A stretch of DNA of 28,182 nucleotides from Schoenoplectus triqueter (taxonomy: Eukaryota; Streptophyta; Magnoliopsida; Poales; Cyperaceae): assembly GCA_964058805.1 (NCBI GenBank), contig CAXKVV010001325.1, forward strand, positions 1 to 28,182, given 5' to 3'. Below the pieces are notes generated by a model, which searched no databases, had not been told where the DNA came from, and worked only from the letters and a program-made list of their open reading frames with translations. How positions within the stretch are numbered: position 1 is the stretch's first letter; the number at the start of each line of letters is the position of its first letter. Positions 10,001 to 19,652 of the stretch are shown here, one piece after another. The position numbers were made by a program, and so were the translations under genes.

Positions 10001-11355
10001 TCACAACAAGGATTTCAGAGACCGGCACTTGACCGGCTTCCTTGCTCGCTTCCTAGGAACTCGCTTCTCCTCTTCATTTGGATCAGAGGCCAGTTCACCG
10101 GCTATCTCTTCATCATACTGTTCATCTACACCTGTGTCCAGTGCAGCATGACCATCCAATCTCTCTTCATTATCTCCACGCATGGTATCATTGCTGTCAC
10201 CACCATCGCTCATGCCACTTCTCTTTCGTGTAGAAGGTCCAAAACCATTGTAGTAGTAGTAAGGGCTTGCGCAACTTCCACCATGTTCTCTTGATTTCTG
10301 TTTCCGTTTGGTAGGTTGGCACTCGTCATAAAATTGAGATGCTTCCTTTTCTTTGTTGGTATTATAGTAAGAGCGCGACTGAGACAGATGGTACTCACAC
10401 AAGGAGTGCGGGAGCTGAGCAGGCCTCTTACAATACCATTTCTTGCCATCATTTTTCTTGCATAGTATAATCGCATCTTTCTTCTTCCTCTTTTCTTTTT
10501 TCTTATTTGAAGATTTGCTAGTGGGCCTGTAGAGAAAGGTGAGAACAGTAGTACGTTTAGTTATTATTTGGTTAAGTGAGAGAGAGGAAGTAAGTTTAGT
10601 GTTCTATCTGCGGGCTTACTTTTGGCAGAGTCGAATGGTGTTGTCTGAATTTTCCAAAATGCCCCCCGTGTTTTTCGTAATGACCTTTTGCATCTTTTCC
10701 CTTGTTTCAACCTCCGGTTCTTCTTTCTTCGAAATTATAGATGATTCTAAATCCTGAAGTTTTTGACGGATCTCGATTGAGTTTATTAAACAGGATTGAT
10801 ATTAGATCTCCAAACAGCTACCACTTACTTTAAATACTAACGATTTAACGAGGGGCAGAAGAATATCTAGGGTTTCTTTTCAAATTTCAAATTAAAATCG
10901 ACAGACACTGAATGCCAGTGAGGTTTTACAGAGGAACACTCAGAATGCCATGCCGAGTAAATGCTAGTAAGATATGTAGCTATGTGGCTCCAAATTGACT
11001 CGATTGGGGGTTATTGAAGAAAACCCTAGAAGGAAGAACAGACAGATAATTTTCATGCAAAGAACTAAAAATAAAGATAGCACCGATTAGGACATGAAAG
11101 ATCAGGTATTAAATCTAAAAATCCTACAGAAAAATCAAAAGAAGAAAAATCAATGAAGTGGGATCCCACCTTGAAGTCATCATCGAAGAGGTGGAGATTG
11201 GGATAAACATCCCACGGCGACTGGTTGAGCTCACAGACCAGGCCTGAAGCATCCATTGCAGGCGGGGCCCACAAGTCAGGGGGAGGTGGAAAATGGTGAG
11301 ACGGATACACCATTGCGGAGCCTAAGAGCTTGGATACAGTCTTTCTGATCCTCAT
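10001..11355 (-). CDS. WRC-domain protein, gene A (three exons, 281 aa)
   Basis: Exons read 11355-11170, 10753-10620 and 10526-10001. Intron 1 is phase 0 (AAG/GTGGGA..CTTCAG, 416 bp) and intron 2 phase 2 (AAAA/GTAAGC..CTACAG, 93 bp); the spliced frame is 846 bases with a clean stop. Exon 1 starts MRIRKTVSKLLGSAMVY and carries CELNQSPWDVYPNLHLF. Exon 3 has a Lys/Arg-rich run, then the WRC motif C-x9-C-x10-C-x2-H (CKKNDGKKWYC...CEYH), SQSRSYY, a YYYYNGFGPS motif, an acidic stretch and a basic tail (RKRARKPVKCRSLKSLL). WRC domains, as in growth-regulating factors, are plant zinc-binding and nuclear targeting or DNA-contact modules; there is no QLQ domain, so this is not a GRF. A nuclear role is inferred. 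It is divergent from copy B, and its 5' leader is CT-rich. Confidence 0.85.
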
Positions 11356-12850
11356 CTTTCGAGTTAACTGCTAGAGGAGAATGTTCTAGCTAGAAGGGGA
11401 AGGAGGAGGAGAGGAACAGATGATTAGAGTATCAATGTCTATGAGCTGTGTCGTGGAGGGAAGAGATTTTGGTATTTAGACTTTAGATCTTGCGATGCGA
11501 AAGGGAGGCGGGGGGAGAGGAGAAGGGTTTTTATGGTTGCGTTTGGCTGCTGCTTGTTGAATCCTTTCGCTTTTTAATTTTTTATCGGTGATTTATTAGC
11601 ACTTCAGAGGATGTTGTCGTCTGGTAGTGCTCGTGATTGATGATGGACGGTGGATGATGAGAGCATTCAAATTTAGGGGCAAAGCTGTAATTTGAACCAA
11701 GATCATCCCTTTTGTGCGTCCGATTTCTCTAGAATTCTACGGTTATAATCGTTAAGCTCTTCATAGTTACGGTACATTCGTAAACTGATCAGAGCGTTAT
11801 GTATTAGGCGTAGTGTTATGCAAACGAGTTTCGGTCCGGGTTACATCTTGCCGGATCACGGATCGGTACGGTTTACGGTTTAAAGTTCATACGAGATGGA
11901 TATAGACGGGTCAAATTTGAAAAAGTTCAATCTGTTTCATCGTTAGTCCCCGAGGACCGGACCTCCATGGATCGGGCATGGTCCGATCTGATCCGTTTCT
12001 TTTCACAAATTCAGAAAATTATGAAATTTGAAAAATAAATTAATGATATTTTTTAAATAATAAATTTCATAGAGTTAATTTTATATTTTTAATTGTTTCA
12101 AAATTGAATAATACTAAAAAAATATAAAAATTACCAAAAATTATAAAAAGTTGGTTATTCCGGTTCACGGGTCCACACGGCCAGTTTTGAGTGAAGGGAG
12201 AATCGAACCACCGTTGGATCGGATCGTGGCCGGGCCACGGACCGGCATGAGTTTTTGGGCATAGTCCGGTCCGGTCCGCGGGCACGGATTGGTCTGGAAT
12301 AGATTGGACCGAACAGATTTTTTCAATCCACTAATTAGGCCCTGTTCGGCGTCGTTATTGTGCGGCTGAGAAAAAATCACTCACATTTAATTTTTCTTAA
12401 CACATGTATACAGTAAAAATCAGATCCTAAATTTATTCAAATATAAAATTTAATCTCAGATAAAATTTTATATGTAAATCATTTTAAGACTTTAAGAATG
12501 AATAAATATTTATTTAGATTTTAAGAATGAATAAATATTTCATAACACGAAAGCAATTTATATTATGCATGATATCATACTCCAATCTAATTTATAGCTC
12601 CATCTTTTAAGTACAACGCATTAAAAATTTAAAATGATCACATTTGTATACTGAATGGATAGTTCCATGCCACATAATTCATAGAGGTTTCGTTTAATTT
12701 ACCACATAATCAGGGATCATAGATGGCAACTTTGAGCGGGTATTCTGCCTTCCAACAGGAGGGTAATTTGAACAAATGGGCCAACAAATATAACGAAATT
12801 ATCGAGTCTCGTCTCTGACCTCTGTCCAAAATATTTGCCTCTGCCCATCG

Positions 12851-12869
12851 ACATGTGCATTGCACGTGC
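12851..12869 (+). promoter_or_regulatory. Conserved upstream element, copy in WRC gene B
   Basis: ACATGTGCATTGCACGTGC lies 201 bases before the ATG of gene B. It matches the element upstream of gene C at 15 of 19 positions. It contains CATGTG and CACGTG E/G-box cores and is nearly palindromic. I infer a shared transcription-factor site kept since duplication; no equivalent was found upstream of gene A. Confidence 0.45.
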
Positions 12870-13005
12870 AATAAACCTAGAAAACAAACGCAGTCACAAG
12901 TCATTACAGGCTTGCAGCTCCCCACAAAACCCTTGTGTATTCTGTTTCAATTTCAAGAATCGATCTGTACTTCTTCATCTCCTTCCTTTCCCTCTCTCCT
13001 GTCTT

Positions 13006-13015
13006 GTGGGCCCAC
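13006..13015 (+). promoter_or_regulatory. GTGGGCCCAC palindrome, TCP-type site
   Basis: A perfect 10-base palindrome 55 bases before the ATG of gene B, just after a CT-rich patch (about 12970-13003). GGGCCCAC is the known core bound by plant TCP factors in promoters of growth genes. Position and context support a core promoter role; binding itself is inferred. Confidence 0.4.
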
Positions 13016-13070
13016 CTGCCATTCTCTATCAGCCGGACCACACTGTTCTCTGTATCTCGTCTTATTTTCG

Positions 13071-15176
13071 ATGATAATTCGCAATAACGCCTCCAAGCTC
13101 CTGGGCTCCGCGATTGTCTACTCATCGGCGCCTTTTCCACCTCCCTCTGACACGTGGTATCCACCTTGCTCATCTACTACTTCAGTTTGCACTTCTTCAG
13201 GGGAACTCTGTAAGCTCAACCAGTCGCCATGGGATGTCTACCCCAAGCTCCATTTCTTCAGGTCCAGCTTCGAGGTCAGATTCTTTCTTGATTGCGCTTC
13301 AAGATAGGATCGATCTTTCCTTCTTATTATTTTCTGTAATCTGAGCCAACAGTTTCACTATTTGTGTCTGCCTTTTATATTGCAATCATATCTGGTTGAT
13401 TTCGCAGTTAGGGTTTTCCTTTTCTATCCCCAATTGAATGGATTATTAGTTTAATTAGCTCTGTATTACATAGTATTTTTAATACATTTCAGCAATTGAT
13501 CGTACTCTTAATGCATGATTTAGTTAAAATGGATTTCATGCATGTGCGATATCAGGATGTTGAATCGCCTCCTAGTTTGAAGGAAGCGCAAGAAGAAGTT
13601 TGCGATTCAATTTCAGAAAATGATAAGGGCATTTTGGGAAAGTCGCCAGAAAAGGAAATAATAGAATCCGAAGTCAAACCCCTTCGCGTCTGTAAAAGGT
13701 ACACCACACTTTCGAGATATTTTTTTTAGTAAATGAAAAAGAAAAAAAACATCAAAACTGGTAAAAAAAAAAGAATTTTTGCAGGCCTAGTCTGAATCGA
13801 GTTTCAAACTCGATTCCAGATACTTAGTCTCAGTTTTTTTTTTTACGTTTGTGTATATTTAAAAATGATAGAAAGTTAAAACTGAGTTTAAAACTCGGTT
13901 TATGGACCGAGTTTTAAACTCAGTTCCAGTCTCCTACTAATATATAGGAACACCCAGTCTCTTTCTTCTTCATCTTCTTTTAGCTAACTATTTTCTCAAA
14001 ATCGTCATTGTTACTGCTGTAAGAGTTTCCAATTGAATTTTTTTTTTCAACAGATCCAGAACCGATCTATATTCACCACTCTCGTCTCACCAACAATATA
14101 ATTTTTTTTGGACTATTATTTGTTGCTCTAAAATTAGAATACACTAACAGTAGAGTTTATTGTTCATATTGTAGAGATGAAAATGTTGTTGATCAATATG
14201 TATTACAAATGTCAAATCCTGAATATTTCAACTGACATGGTATGAAGCATCCGTGTACTATTTGCCAGAACAATTAGATTTTAATTGTTGTTGTAATATT
14301 TTAATTTATTTGACACTATTTTAGAATAATATATTAGTCGTGCTTATATTTGACTTTGTAAACTTTTATTTTAATTTTTATTATAATATTTTAGATCAAT
14401 TTATTAAGTGTTGTATTTTATTTTCAATATAATACACAAACGTAAAAATAAAATTGGGACTGAATTTTAAATTCGGTCCCAACTCCTGAAATCAAGTTTG
14501 AAACTCGGTCCATACTACAACTGCAAAAGTTCGACTTTTTTGACCAATTTCGATGTTTTTATTTTCATTTACTAAAAAAAATAATCTAAACTTTCGACCT
14601 CTCTCTCGTTCTTGCTCTCCCCCTCCTCTTCTCCTCTCTGTAACCTCTCATCTTCCTTAAAAAAGGGTCAATGTAAAGAAAAGCGAAGAGAAGAAAAGTA
14701 CGACAAAGAAAAGAAGAATAAAATAACTGTGAAACTGTGCAAGAAGAATGATGGTAGAAAACGGTTTTGCAAGAGACCATCCCAGCTGCCATATTCCTTG
14801 TGCGAGTATCATCTCTCTCAGTCTCGCTCTTACTACTCCAGTCACAAAGAGAAAGATGCCTCTCAACTAGAATCTTGGTATAGAAGTAGCAAAAGAGAGA
14901 CAATGAGGTACTAATGCAAACCCTTATTACTACTACAATGGGTTCTGGCCTTCTAGCAGAAAGAAAAGAGACGCTATAACTGTTCACGGTGGTGACTGTG
15001 CGGCTGTGCCATGCATGTACGTACATAATGAAAAGAAAGTTGATGTAATGTGTCGGTGGAAGGGGGGAAGTGGAAAAGATTGTTTAGTGGATGATGGTGT
15101 GATCTCTGGGTCAGTAGAAGAGGAAGAGAAGGTTTGTAAAAAGAGACGGAGGAAACCAAGGAAGTGTAATCTTTGA
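13071..15176 (+). pseudogene. WRC-domain gene B, degenerate paralogue
   Basis: Exons are 13071-13274, 13556-13698 and about 14689-15176, with the same phases as genes A and C. Exon 1 (MIIRNNASKLLGSAIVY...LCKLNQSPWDVYPKLHFF) is closest to A but has lost the MRIRK start. Exon 3 keeps the Cys3-His spacing, CKKNDGRKRFC...CEYH, but the family tryptophan is Arg (TGG to CGG). After the SQSRSYY region the frame stops at 14912-14914. A one-base net frameshift relative to A restores YYYYNGFWPSSRKK and a basic tail (KKRRRKPRKC) ending at 15174-15176. Intron 2 holds an 874-bp transposon. A truncated protein ending near 14914 could still be made, but loss of function is more likely. Confidence 0.75.
13716..14589. 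mobile_element. Non-autonomous TIR transposon in intron 2 of gene B
   Basis: The element is bracketed by an 8-base direct repeat ACTTTCGA (13708-13715 and 14590-14597), read as the target duplication. Its ends are inverted: the left starts GATATTTTTTTTAGTAAATG, and the right, reverse-complemented, gives GATTATTTTTTTTAGTAAATGAAAA. Similarity continues through TTTGCAG and GAGTTTCAAACT(C/T)GATT. Internal GGACCGAGTTT / AAACTCGGTCC repeats add further foldback. Removing the element and one repeat leaves an intron of exactly 108 bases, the length of intron 2 in gene C. An 8-base duplication fits hAT; long TIRs also allow a Mutator-like origin. No transposase is encoded. Confidence 0.8.
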
Positions 15177-15193
15177 TGTAATGTTTTGTAGTG

Positions 15194-15885
15194 TAATTAC
15201 CAGAAAAAATGGATTTAGAATCGGCTATTTAGAATCGGTTTTTTAAAAAACAGCTGTTAAAAGATTAAAGTGACAGGGTTGTAAATTTTATTACAATTAT
15301 TAAAACTGATTTTATAAAATAACTGGTTATAATTTTTTTTATTATAACCGGTTATATGAAAATAGATTCCAATTGAATGGATTAAAATCGTTTATAAATA
15401 ACTGGTTCTAAATTTTTTATTTTAAAATCGGTTTTAGCAAAAACATGTTCTAAATTCTAAGAAAATTCAATCCGGTTATTAATAAAATCGGTTCTAAACT
15501 AACTCTCAAAATTATGATTAAAATTTATGATAATATATAAAATTCTCTGACATCATATTAATATAAAAATTCTTTGATTAAAAATCTAATTCATATTAAT
15601 ATTAAAAATTCATATTAATTAACATCAGAGAATTAGATTAAAAATTAAATTTTAGAGTACTTCATATTAATTAAAATAGGTTTTTATTAAAACCGGTTCT
15701 AATTCATAAAATTGAATTAGAACCGCTTTTTATAAAAACTGGTTCTAATTCAATTTTATGAATTAGAACTGCTTTTTAATAAAACCCTTTCTAATTAATA
15801 TGAATTAGAACCATTTTTTAATAAAAACTGGCTCTAAAAAAATTCTTTGCATCAACCAATAAAATCTATTTTTTTTGTTTCTTGA
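15194..15885. mobile_element. Repeat-rich non-autonomous DNA element, CACTA-like
   Basis: Many copies of AGAACCGGTTTTTATAAAA and its inverse (TTTTATAAAAACTGGTTCT) occur in both orientations, spaced tens of bases apart. This is the arrangement of CACTA subterminal repeats. The left edge, AATTACCAGAAAAAATGG, looks like a decayed CACTA terminus, and a poor counterpart (CTATTTTTTTTGTTTCTTG) lies near 15867-15885. Intact termini and a 3-base duplication are not visible. It begins about 18 bases after the gene B stop, so it may affect that gene's 3' end. Confidence 0.4.
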
Positions 15886-15904
15886 ATACAAAGAATATCA
15901 AAAT

Positions 15905-16294
15905 TGATGGTTAAATTATCTCCATATTTTAATTTATCAAAAAGTACATCAAATTATCTCCATATTTTAATTTATCATACTCATTAAATTATTTATATGA
16001 AAATCTTGTTGAATATAAAAATTTAGAGTGTTTTGAGTTTTGTAAGTCATCATTTTTTATTTTTTAAAATGATGTTCAAATATTGAATATTTTATTATTA
16101 TTTTTAGAGCTAATTTTGAAAAATTAAAAATTATATTTTCAAAAGCTCAAAATACTCCAAATTTTTGTATCCTACAAGATTCATATAAAGAATTTAATGA
16201 GCATGATAAATTAAAATTTGAAGATGATTTGATATAGTTTTTGAGTTAAACTCACGAAAGGCTTCCGTGAGCTTAATCTCATAGTATCTTTACT
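15905..16294. mobile_element. Foldback MITE, family 1 copy 2
   Basis: The sequence is homologous to 8425-8805. It shares CTCATTAAATT(A/C)TT(T/C)ATATGAAAATCT, the AAATGATGTTCAA(A/G)TATTGAATAT centre, and the right terminal ...GAGCTTAATCTCATAGTATCTTTACT. The left outermost terminus is missing or rearranged, with TTAAATTATCTCCATATTTTAATTTATCA duplicated there. A (TA)n(GA)n microsatellite lies about 15 bases beyond the right end. Confidence 0.65.
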
Positions 16295-16304
16295 CTATTT
16301 TAGT

Positions 16305-16308
<4 letters not shown>

Positions 16309-16364
<56 letters not shown>
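16309..16364. repeat. (TA)n(GA)n compound microsatellite
   Basis: About 34 bases of TA repeats pass directly into about 22 bases of GA repeats, between the family 1 foldback element and the partial family 2 element. Confidence 0.95.
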
Positions 16365-16630
16365 TAATGCTATGGTGCTTCGCATAGCAAAAAATTTTTT
16401 GTGCTTTGCGTCCGTATCTCGAATTTAAAAGTTCAAACGGCCGATCCAAACCGTTGAACATCATCTTCATATTGAAATATCCTTGGAGATCAAATTTTAT
16501 ATTTTTTTTGATTTTTTTTGATATTTTTTAGATGGGTACAAAATTTGTTGATCTAAAGATTTCTGCACCATCCAAAACAAGCGACTTTGTACCCATCTAA
16601 AAAATATCAAAAAAATTCAAAAAAATATAA
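16365..16630. mobile_element. Partial foldback MITE, family 2 relative
   Basis: It starts GTAATGCTATGGTGCTTCGCATAGC and shares the TTTGCG, ATC(C/T)(A/G)AACCGTT and ATTTTATATTTTTTT blocks with the two full copies downstream. Its centre folds: AAAAATATC...AGATGGGTACAAA is mirrored by TTTGTACCCATCTAAAAAATATC. The outer part of the right arm is absent and the sequence runs into (TA)n at about 16630, so it is truncated. Confidence 0.6.
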
Positions 16631-16646
16631 TATATATATATATATA

Positions 16647-17044
16647 GTCCGACTATGGTGTTTTGTAAAGCACAAAGGCGTTGTGTGTTTTGCGTTTTAT
16701 TTTTAATTTCAAGTCAAAAATAATCGATCTGAACCGTTCAATCTAATCTTCATATAAAAATCTATTAGTAAACTAAATTTTATATTTTTTTAGATTTTTC
16801 TGCTATTTTTTCTGATTAGGAGAAAATGACTTGATCTGAGAATTCTGATTCATCCAAAAATAATGGTCTTCTCCCAATCCAAAAAAATAGCAAATAAATT
16901 CCAAAAAATATAAATTTTATTTACTAATAGATTTTGATATGGAGATTAGATTGAGCGGTTTGGATCGATCATTTTTGACTTAAAATTAAAAATAGAGCGT
17001 AAAACACACAACACTTTTGTACTTTGCAAAGCACCATAGCCTAA
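16647..17044. mobile_element. Foldback MITE family 2, full copy a, in (TA)n
   Basis: The arms are nearly complete inverted repeats. The left reads CTATGGTGTTTTGTAAAGCAC with TTGTGTGTTTTGCG; the right, reverse-complemented, reads CTATGGTGCTTTGCAAAGTAC with TTGTGTGTTTTACG. The pairing runs through TCGATC(T/C)(G/A)AACCG and CTATTAGTAAA to a short centre. (TA)n flanks both sides. It has no coding capacity. Confidence 0.8.
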
Positions 17045-17059
17045 TTATATATATATATA

Positions 17060-17428
17060 GTCCGACTATGGTGCTTTGCAAAGCACAGAGGCGTTGTGTG
17101 ATTTGCGCTCTATTTTTAATTTCAAGTTAGAAATAATCGATCTGAATCGTTCAATCTAATTTTCATAACAAAATCTATTAGTAAACCAAATTTTATATTT
17201 TTTAGAATTTTTTTTGCGAGAATTCTGGTTCATCCAAAAATGACGGTTTTCCCCCTATCCAAAAAAATAGCAAATGAATTCCAAAAAATATATAAAATTT
17301 GGTTTACTAATAAATTTTGATATGGAGATTAAATTGAGCGGTTTGGATCGATCATTTCTAATTTAAAATTAATAATAGAGCGCAAAACACACAACACACT
17401 TGTACTTTACAAAGCACCATAGCCTAAT
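17060..17428. mobile_element. Foldback MITE family 2, full copy b, in (TA)n
   Basis: Same orientation, ends and internal blocks as copy a (CTATGGTGCTTTGCAAAGCAC left, CAAAGCACCATAG right), separated from it only by about 15 bases of TA repeat. Another TA repeat follows at about 17429-17445. It is shorter than copy a through a deletion near the centre, around 17214-17220. Confidence 0.8.
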
Positions 17429-17445
17429 TTTATATATATATATAG

Positions 17446-18152
17446 GCTAGAAAAAAATATATGAAAAGTTAGGGCACACTTTCTAAACTAGAAAAAAAAT
17501 GAAAAGTTCAACACACACGAAGTATCCTCAAATATCTCATAATCGGCTCCAACTATATGAAATTTTGAATCTTCTCGAAATTATAATCTGGTTAATAATT
17601 CATGAGCAGATCAATTTCACCCTTTAACCCGCCAGTTCCTTTTCCACCCGATGATGTTAAGAAGTAAAAAGAAAAAAGAAGAAGAAAAGAAATGTAAACA
17701 TTTCACTGATGTTAATAATTTTTATGAGTAGCTCATGGACAATTGAAGGCGGCAAATACCATGTTAACCTGTCATCATAAGAATATTTTTCTTTCAGTAA
17801 GTGTCAATAATTCTTTTATTGCTCTGTTAGTAAAGAGATACAAGTGAGGTCAAGAGAGAAGTTGATACGCACGCAACGTATTGTTTGGTTAAGCGGAGGG
17901 GATACCCTATACAAGCAAATCCTATATATTCATGTAAGAAATCAGAAATGAAGGGAAAAAAATGTAAAGCTGAGGTTTTAATCGGTGATTCGGTGGTGAG
18001 GTTTTAATCTCCAACTGAGTGCTTTATCTTGCCTTGTCTTTTCAGGAGATGGGATAATACTCATCCAGGACAGATTGATCGGCAATCTAAAAAACCAACG
18101 ACAGCTGCGACTTGTTCCATAATCTCCTTTCACTTGGAATTTTTTTTTTAGC
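17446..18152. other. Intergenic, 3' side of the PPR gene
   Basis: AT-rich spacer with no supported gene on either strand. It presumably includes the 3' untranslated region of the PPR gene on the minus strand. No structured RNA or element was recognised. Confidence 0.4.
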
Positions 18153-19652
18153 TCACCTCATAATGTCTGTTCTGCTATAACCAGGTACCTTTTTCGCACA
18201 GATCTCCATCATAACTTCCCTTATGCCTGCAACTTCAGACCAGCTACCTACCAATGAATACAAGTTGGAGACAAGTGCATAATTGACAGGCTTGTTTGGT
18301 TCCAAATTGAAAAGCTCATGTACAACCTGTTTTGCCATACCAATGTTTCCATGTTCTCTACATGCACCAACAAAAGCCCCAAGAGCATCCCCATTGGTTC
18401 CATCAGGCATTCTTCCGAGAAGGTGATGGGCCTCATTGAGTCGACCAGCTCTCCCAAGAAGATCAATCACGCATGCATAGTGTGCCCAGTTGGGTCGTAT
18501 ACAGTATTGCTCTTTCATGGAAATGAAGTACTTCAAGCCTAATTCGACTAACCCTGCATGTGCACAGACAGAGAGAACCCCAAGAAAAGCGACATCATCA
18601 AGCTGAATTCCTTGCTGAAGTAATTCATCAAAGGTTTCAATTGCTTCCCTGTGAAGGCCATGATAAGCACAAGAAAAAACCATGCTGGACCATGTCACCA
18701 AATTAGGCTTAGGTATCATATCAAATACATTAAATGCATTTTTTATAAAACCATTCTTTGCATAAGCCAAAATTAAGGCATTGCATACGGAAATGAAGGC
18801 ATGAAGACCACATTTTAGCAGATAACCATGAATCTGAAAGAGTTCATTAGCTGCTGTTGAATGGGCACATGAGCTAAGGATGCTTGATGCTGTTAAATCA
18901 TCAGGTCTAAATCCTTCTCTAGGCATTTGAGTAAGAAGTTTCATCGCCTCTCTCGTGTTGCCTTCTTGTGCATAACCAACAATAATGGCATTCCACGAAA
19001 TAATATTTCTTACAATCATTCCATCGAACACCTGATGGGCATCATTGATCTGATGTAATTTTGCATACATGTTGATAAGAGAAGTACAAACAACTATGTC
19101 TGTATGGAAGCCTAAACCAAAAACTATTCCATGTATTGCACTTCCTATTTCGGAGCCCAAAAGAATACATGCTTGAATCAAAATGCTAAGTGTGAAACCA
19201 TCCCCAATAGAACCATTATGCCTCATAGACCTGTACAATACAAAAGCGTCTTTCCCAAAGCCATTTTTAGAATAGCAGGAAACCATCACATTCCATAATA
19301 CCACATCTCGTTCAGAAATTTCATCAAACAGCATGCGGGCATCTTTGACATACCCAAATTTTGAATATGCATCCATCAAAGCCGTACAGATGTGAGAATG
19401 CGATAAGAACCCAGATTTCATGATCATGCAATGAACTAGCTTTCCCTTGAACGGTTCACCAAGCCTGATACAAGATCGCAGGAGGTTTAAGAAGTTTCTC
19501 TGTGCGTAATGTGATGCGCAAGTATTTTGATTCAAAGATAAATTAGAAGATGCTGTTGTGTAGCGAATCTGAGAAAACAACAAAATCGAATGCAGAAATG
19601 AAGTATATCTGGCACGGAAATTTAAATGGTTGTTAGATTTAAGTTTAAGCAT
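18153..19652 (-). CDS. PLS-type pentatricopeptide repeat protein, E subclass (499 aa)
   Basis: A single uninterrupted exon from an ATG at 19652 to TGA at 18153, as is usual for plant PPR genes. The N-terminus (MLKLKSNNHLNFRARY...) is basic and lacks acidic residues, so mitochondrial or plastid import is likely. Repeats run from about residue 52 to 390. S-type motifs include ICTALMDAYSKFGYVKDARMLF, VCTSLINMYAKLHQINDAHQVF and VCNALILAYAKNGFIKNAFNVF. They alternate with P/L motifs such as VVLWNVMVSCYSKNGFGKDA, NIISWNAIIVGYAQEGNTREA and NLVTWSSMVFSCAYHGLHREA. The C-terminal 100 residues form the E domain (YACVIDLLGRAGRLNEAHHLL...NLEPNKPVNYALVSNLYS) and end KKVPGYSRTDI, without a DYW deaminase. 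Proteins of this class usually recruit a DYW partner for C-to-U editing of organelle RNA. The target is not predictable here. Nothing is broken. Confidence 0.95.
   Translation of the reverse strand: MLKLKSNNHLNFRARYTSFLHSILLFSQIRYTTASSNLSLNQNTCASHYAQRNFLNLLRSCIRLGEPFKGKLVHCMIMKSGFLSHSHICTALMDAYSKFGYVKDARMLFDEISERDVVLWNVMVSCYSKNGFGKDAFVLYRSMRHNGSIGDGFTLSILIQACILLGSEIGSAIHGIVFGLGFHTDIVVCTSLINMYAKLHQINDAHQVFDGMIVRNIISWNAIIVGYAQEGNTREAMKLLTQMPREGFRPDDLTASSILSSCAHSTAANELFQIHGYLLKCGLHAFISVCNALILAYAKNGFIKNAFNVFDMIPKPNLVTWSSMVFSCAYHGLHREAIETFDELLQQGIQLDDVAFLGVLSVCAHAGLVELGLKYFISMKEQYCIRPNWAHYACVIDLLGRAGRLNEAHHLLGRMPDGTNGDALGAFVGACREHGNIGMAKQVVHELFNLEPNKPVNYALVSNLYSLVGSWSEVAGIREVMMEICAKKVPGYSRTDIMR

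Larger units (their letters stand above)
11356..13070. other. Divergent intergenic region between WRC genes A and B
   Basis: This 1.7-kb stretch holds both promoters. The A side (11356-11480) is a CT-rich leader when read on the minus strand. At about 11820-11960 and 12160-12310, GC-rich clusters of GGTCCGG/CCGGTCC motifs flank an AT-rich core. That layout resembles the subterminal repeats of hAT-like non-autonomous elements, but no clean termini or target duplication were found. Around 12343 a TTA-GGCCCTGTTCGGC sequence resembles a Tourist MITE end without a visible partner. The rest is AT-rich spacer. Confidence 0.4.

Noticed and set aside
11820..12310. hAT-like element with GGTCCGG subterminal clusters
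   Set aside because: The clusters are suggestive, but termini and an 8-base duplication were not found, so it is mentioned only within the intergenic description.
12340..12720. Tourist-like MITE beginning TTA-GGCCCTGTTCGGC
   Set aside because: Only one terminus is convincing; no inverted partner or second TTA could be found downstream.
12855..13070. Upstream extension of gene B's first-exon frame (open from 12855)
   Set aside because: The family start is the MIIRN/MRIRK methionine at 13071; the upstream part covers the promoter motif and CT-rich leader and has no counterpart in A or C.
18248..18542. Frames on both strands inside the PPR gene
   Set aside because: Shadows of the intact 499-codon PPR frame.
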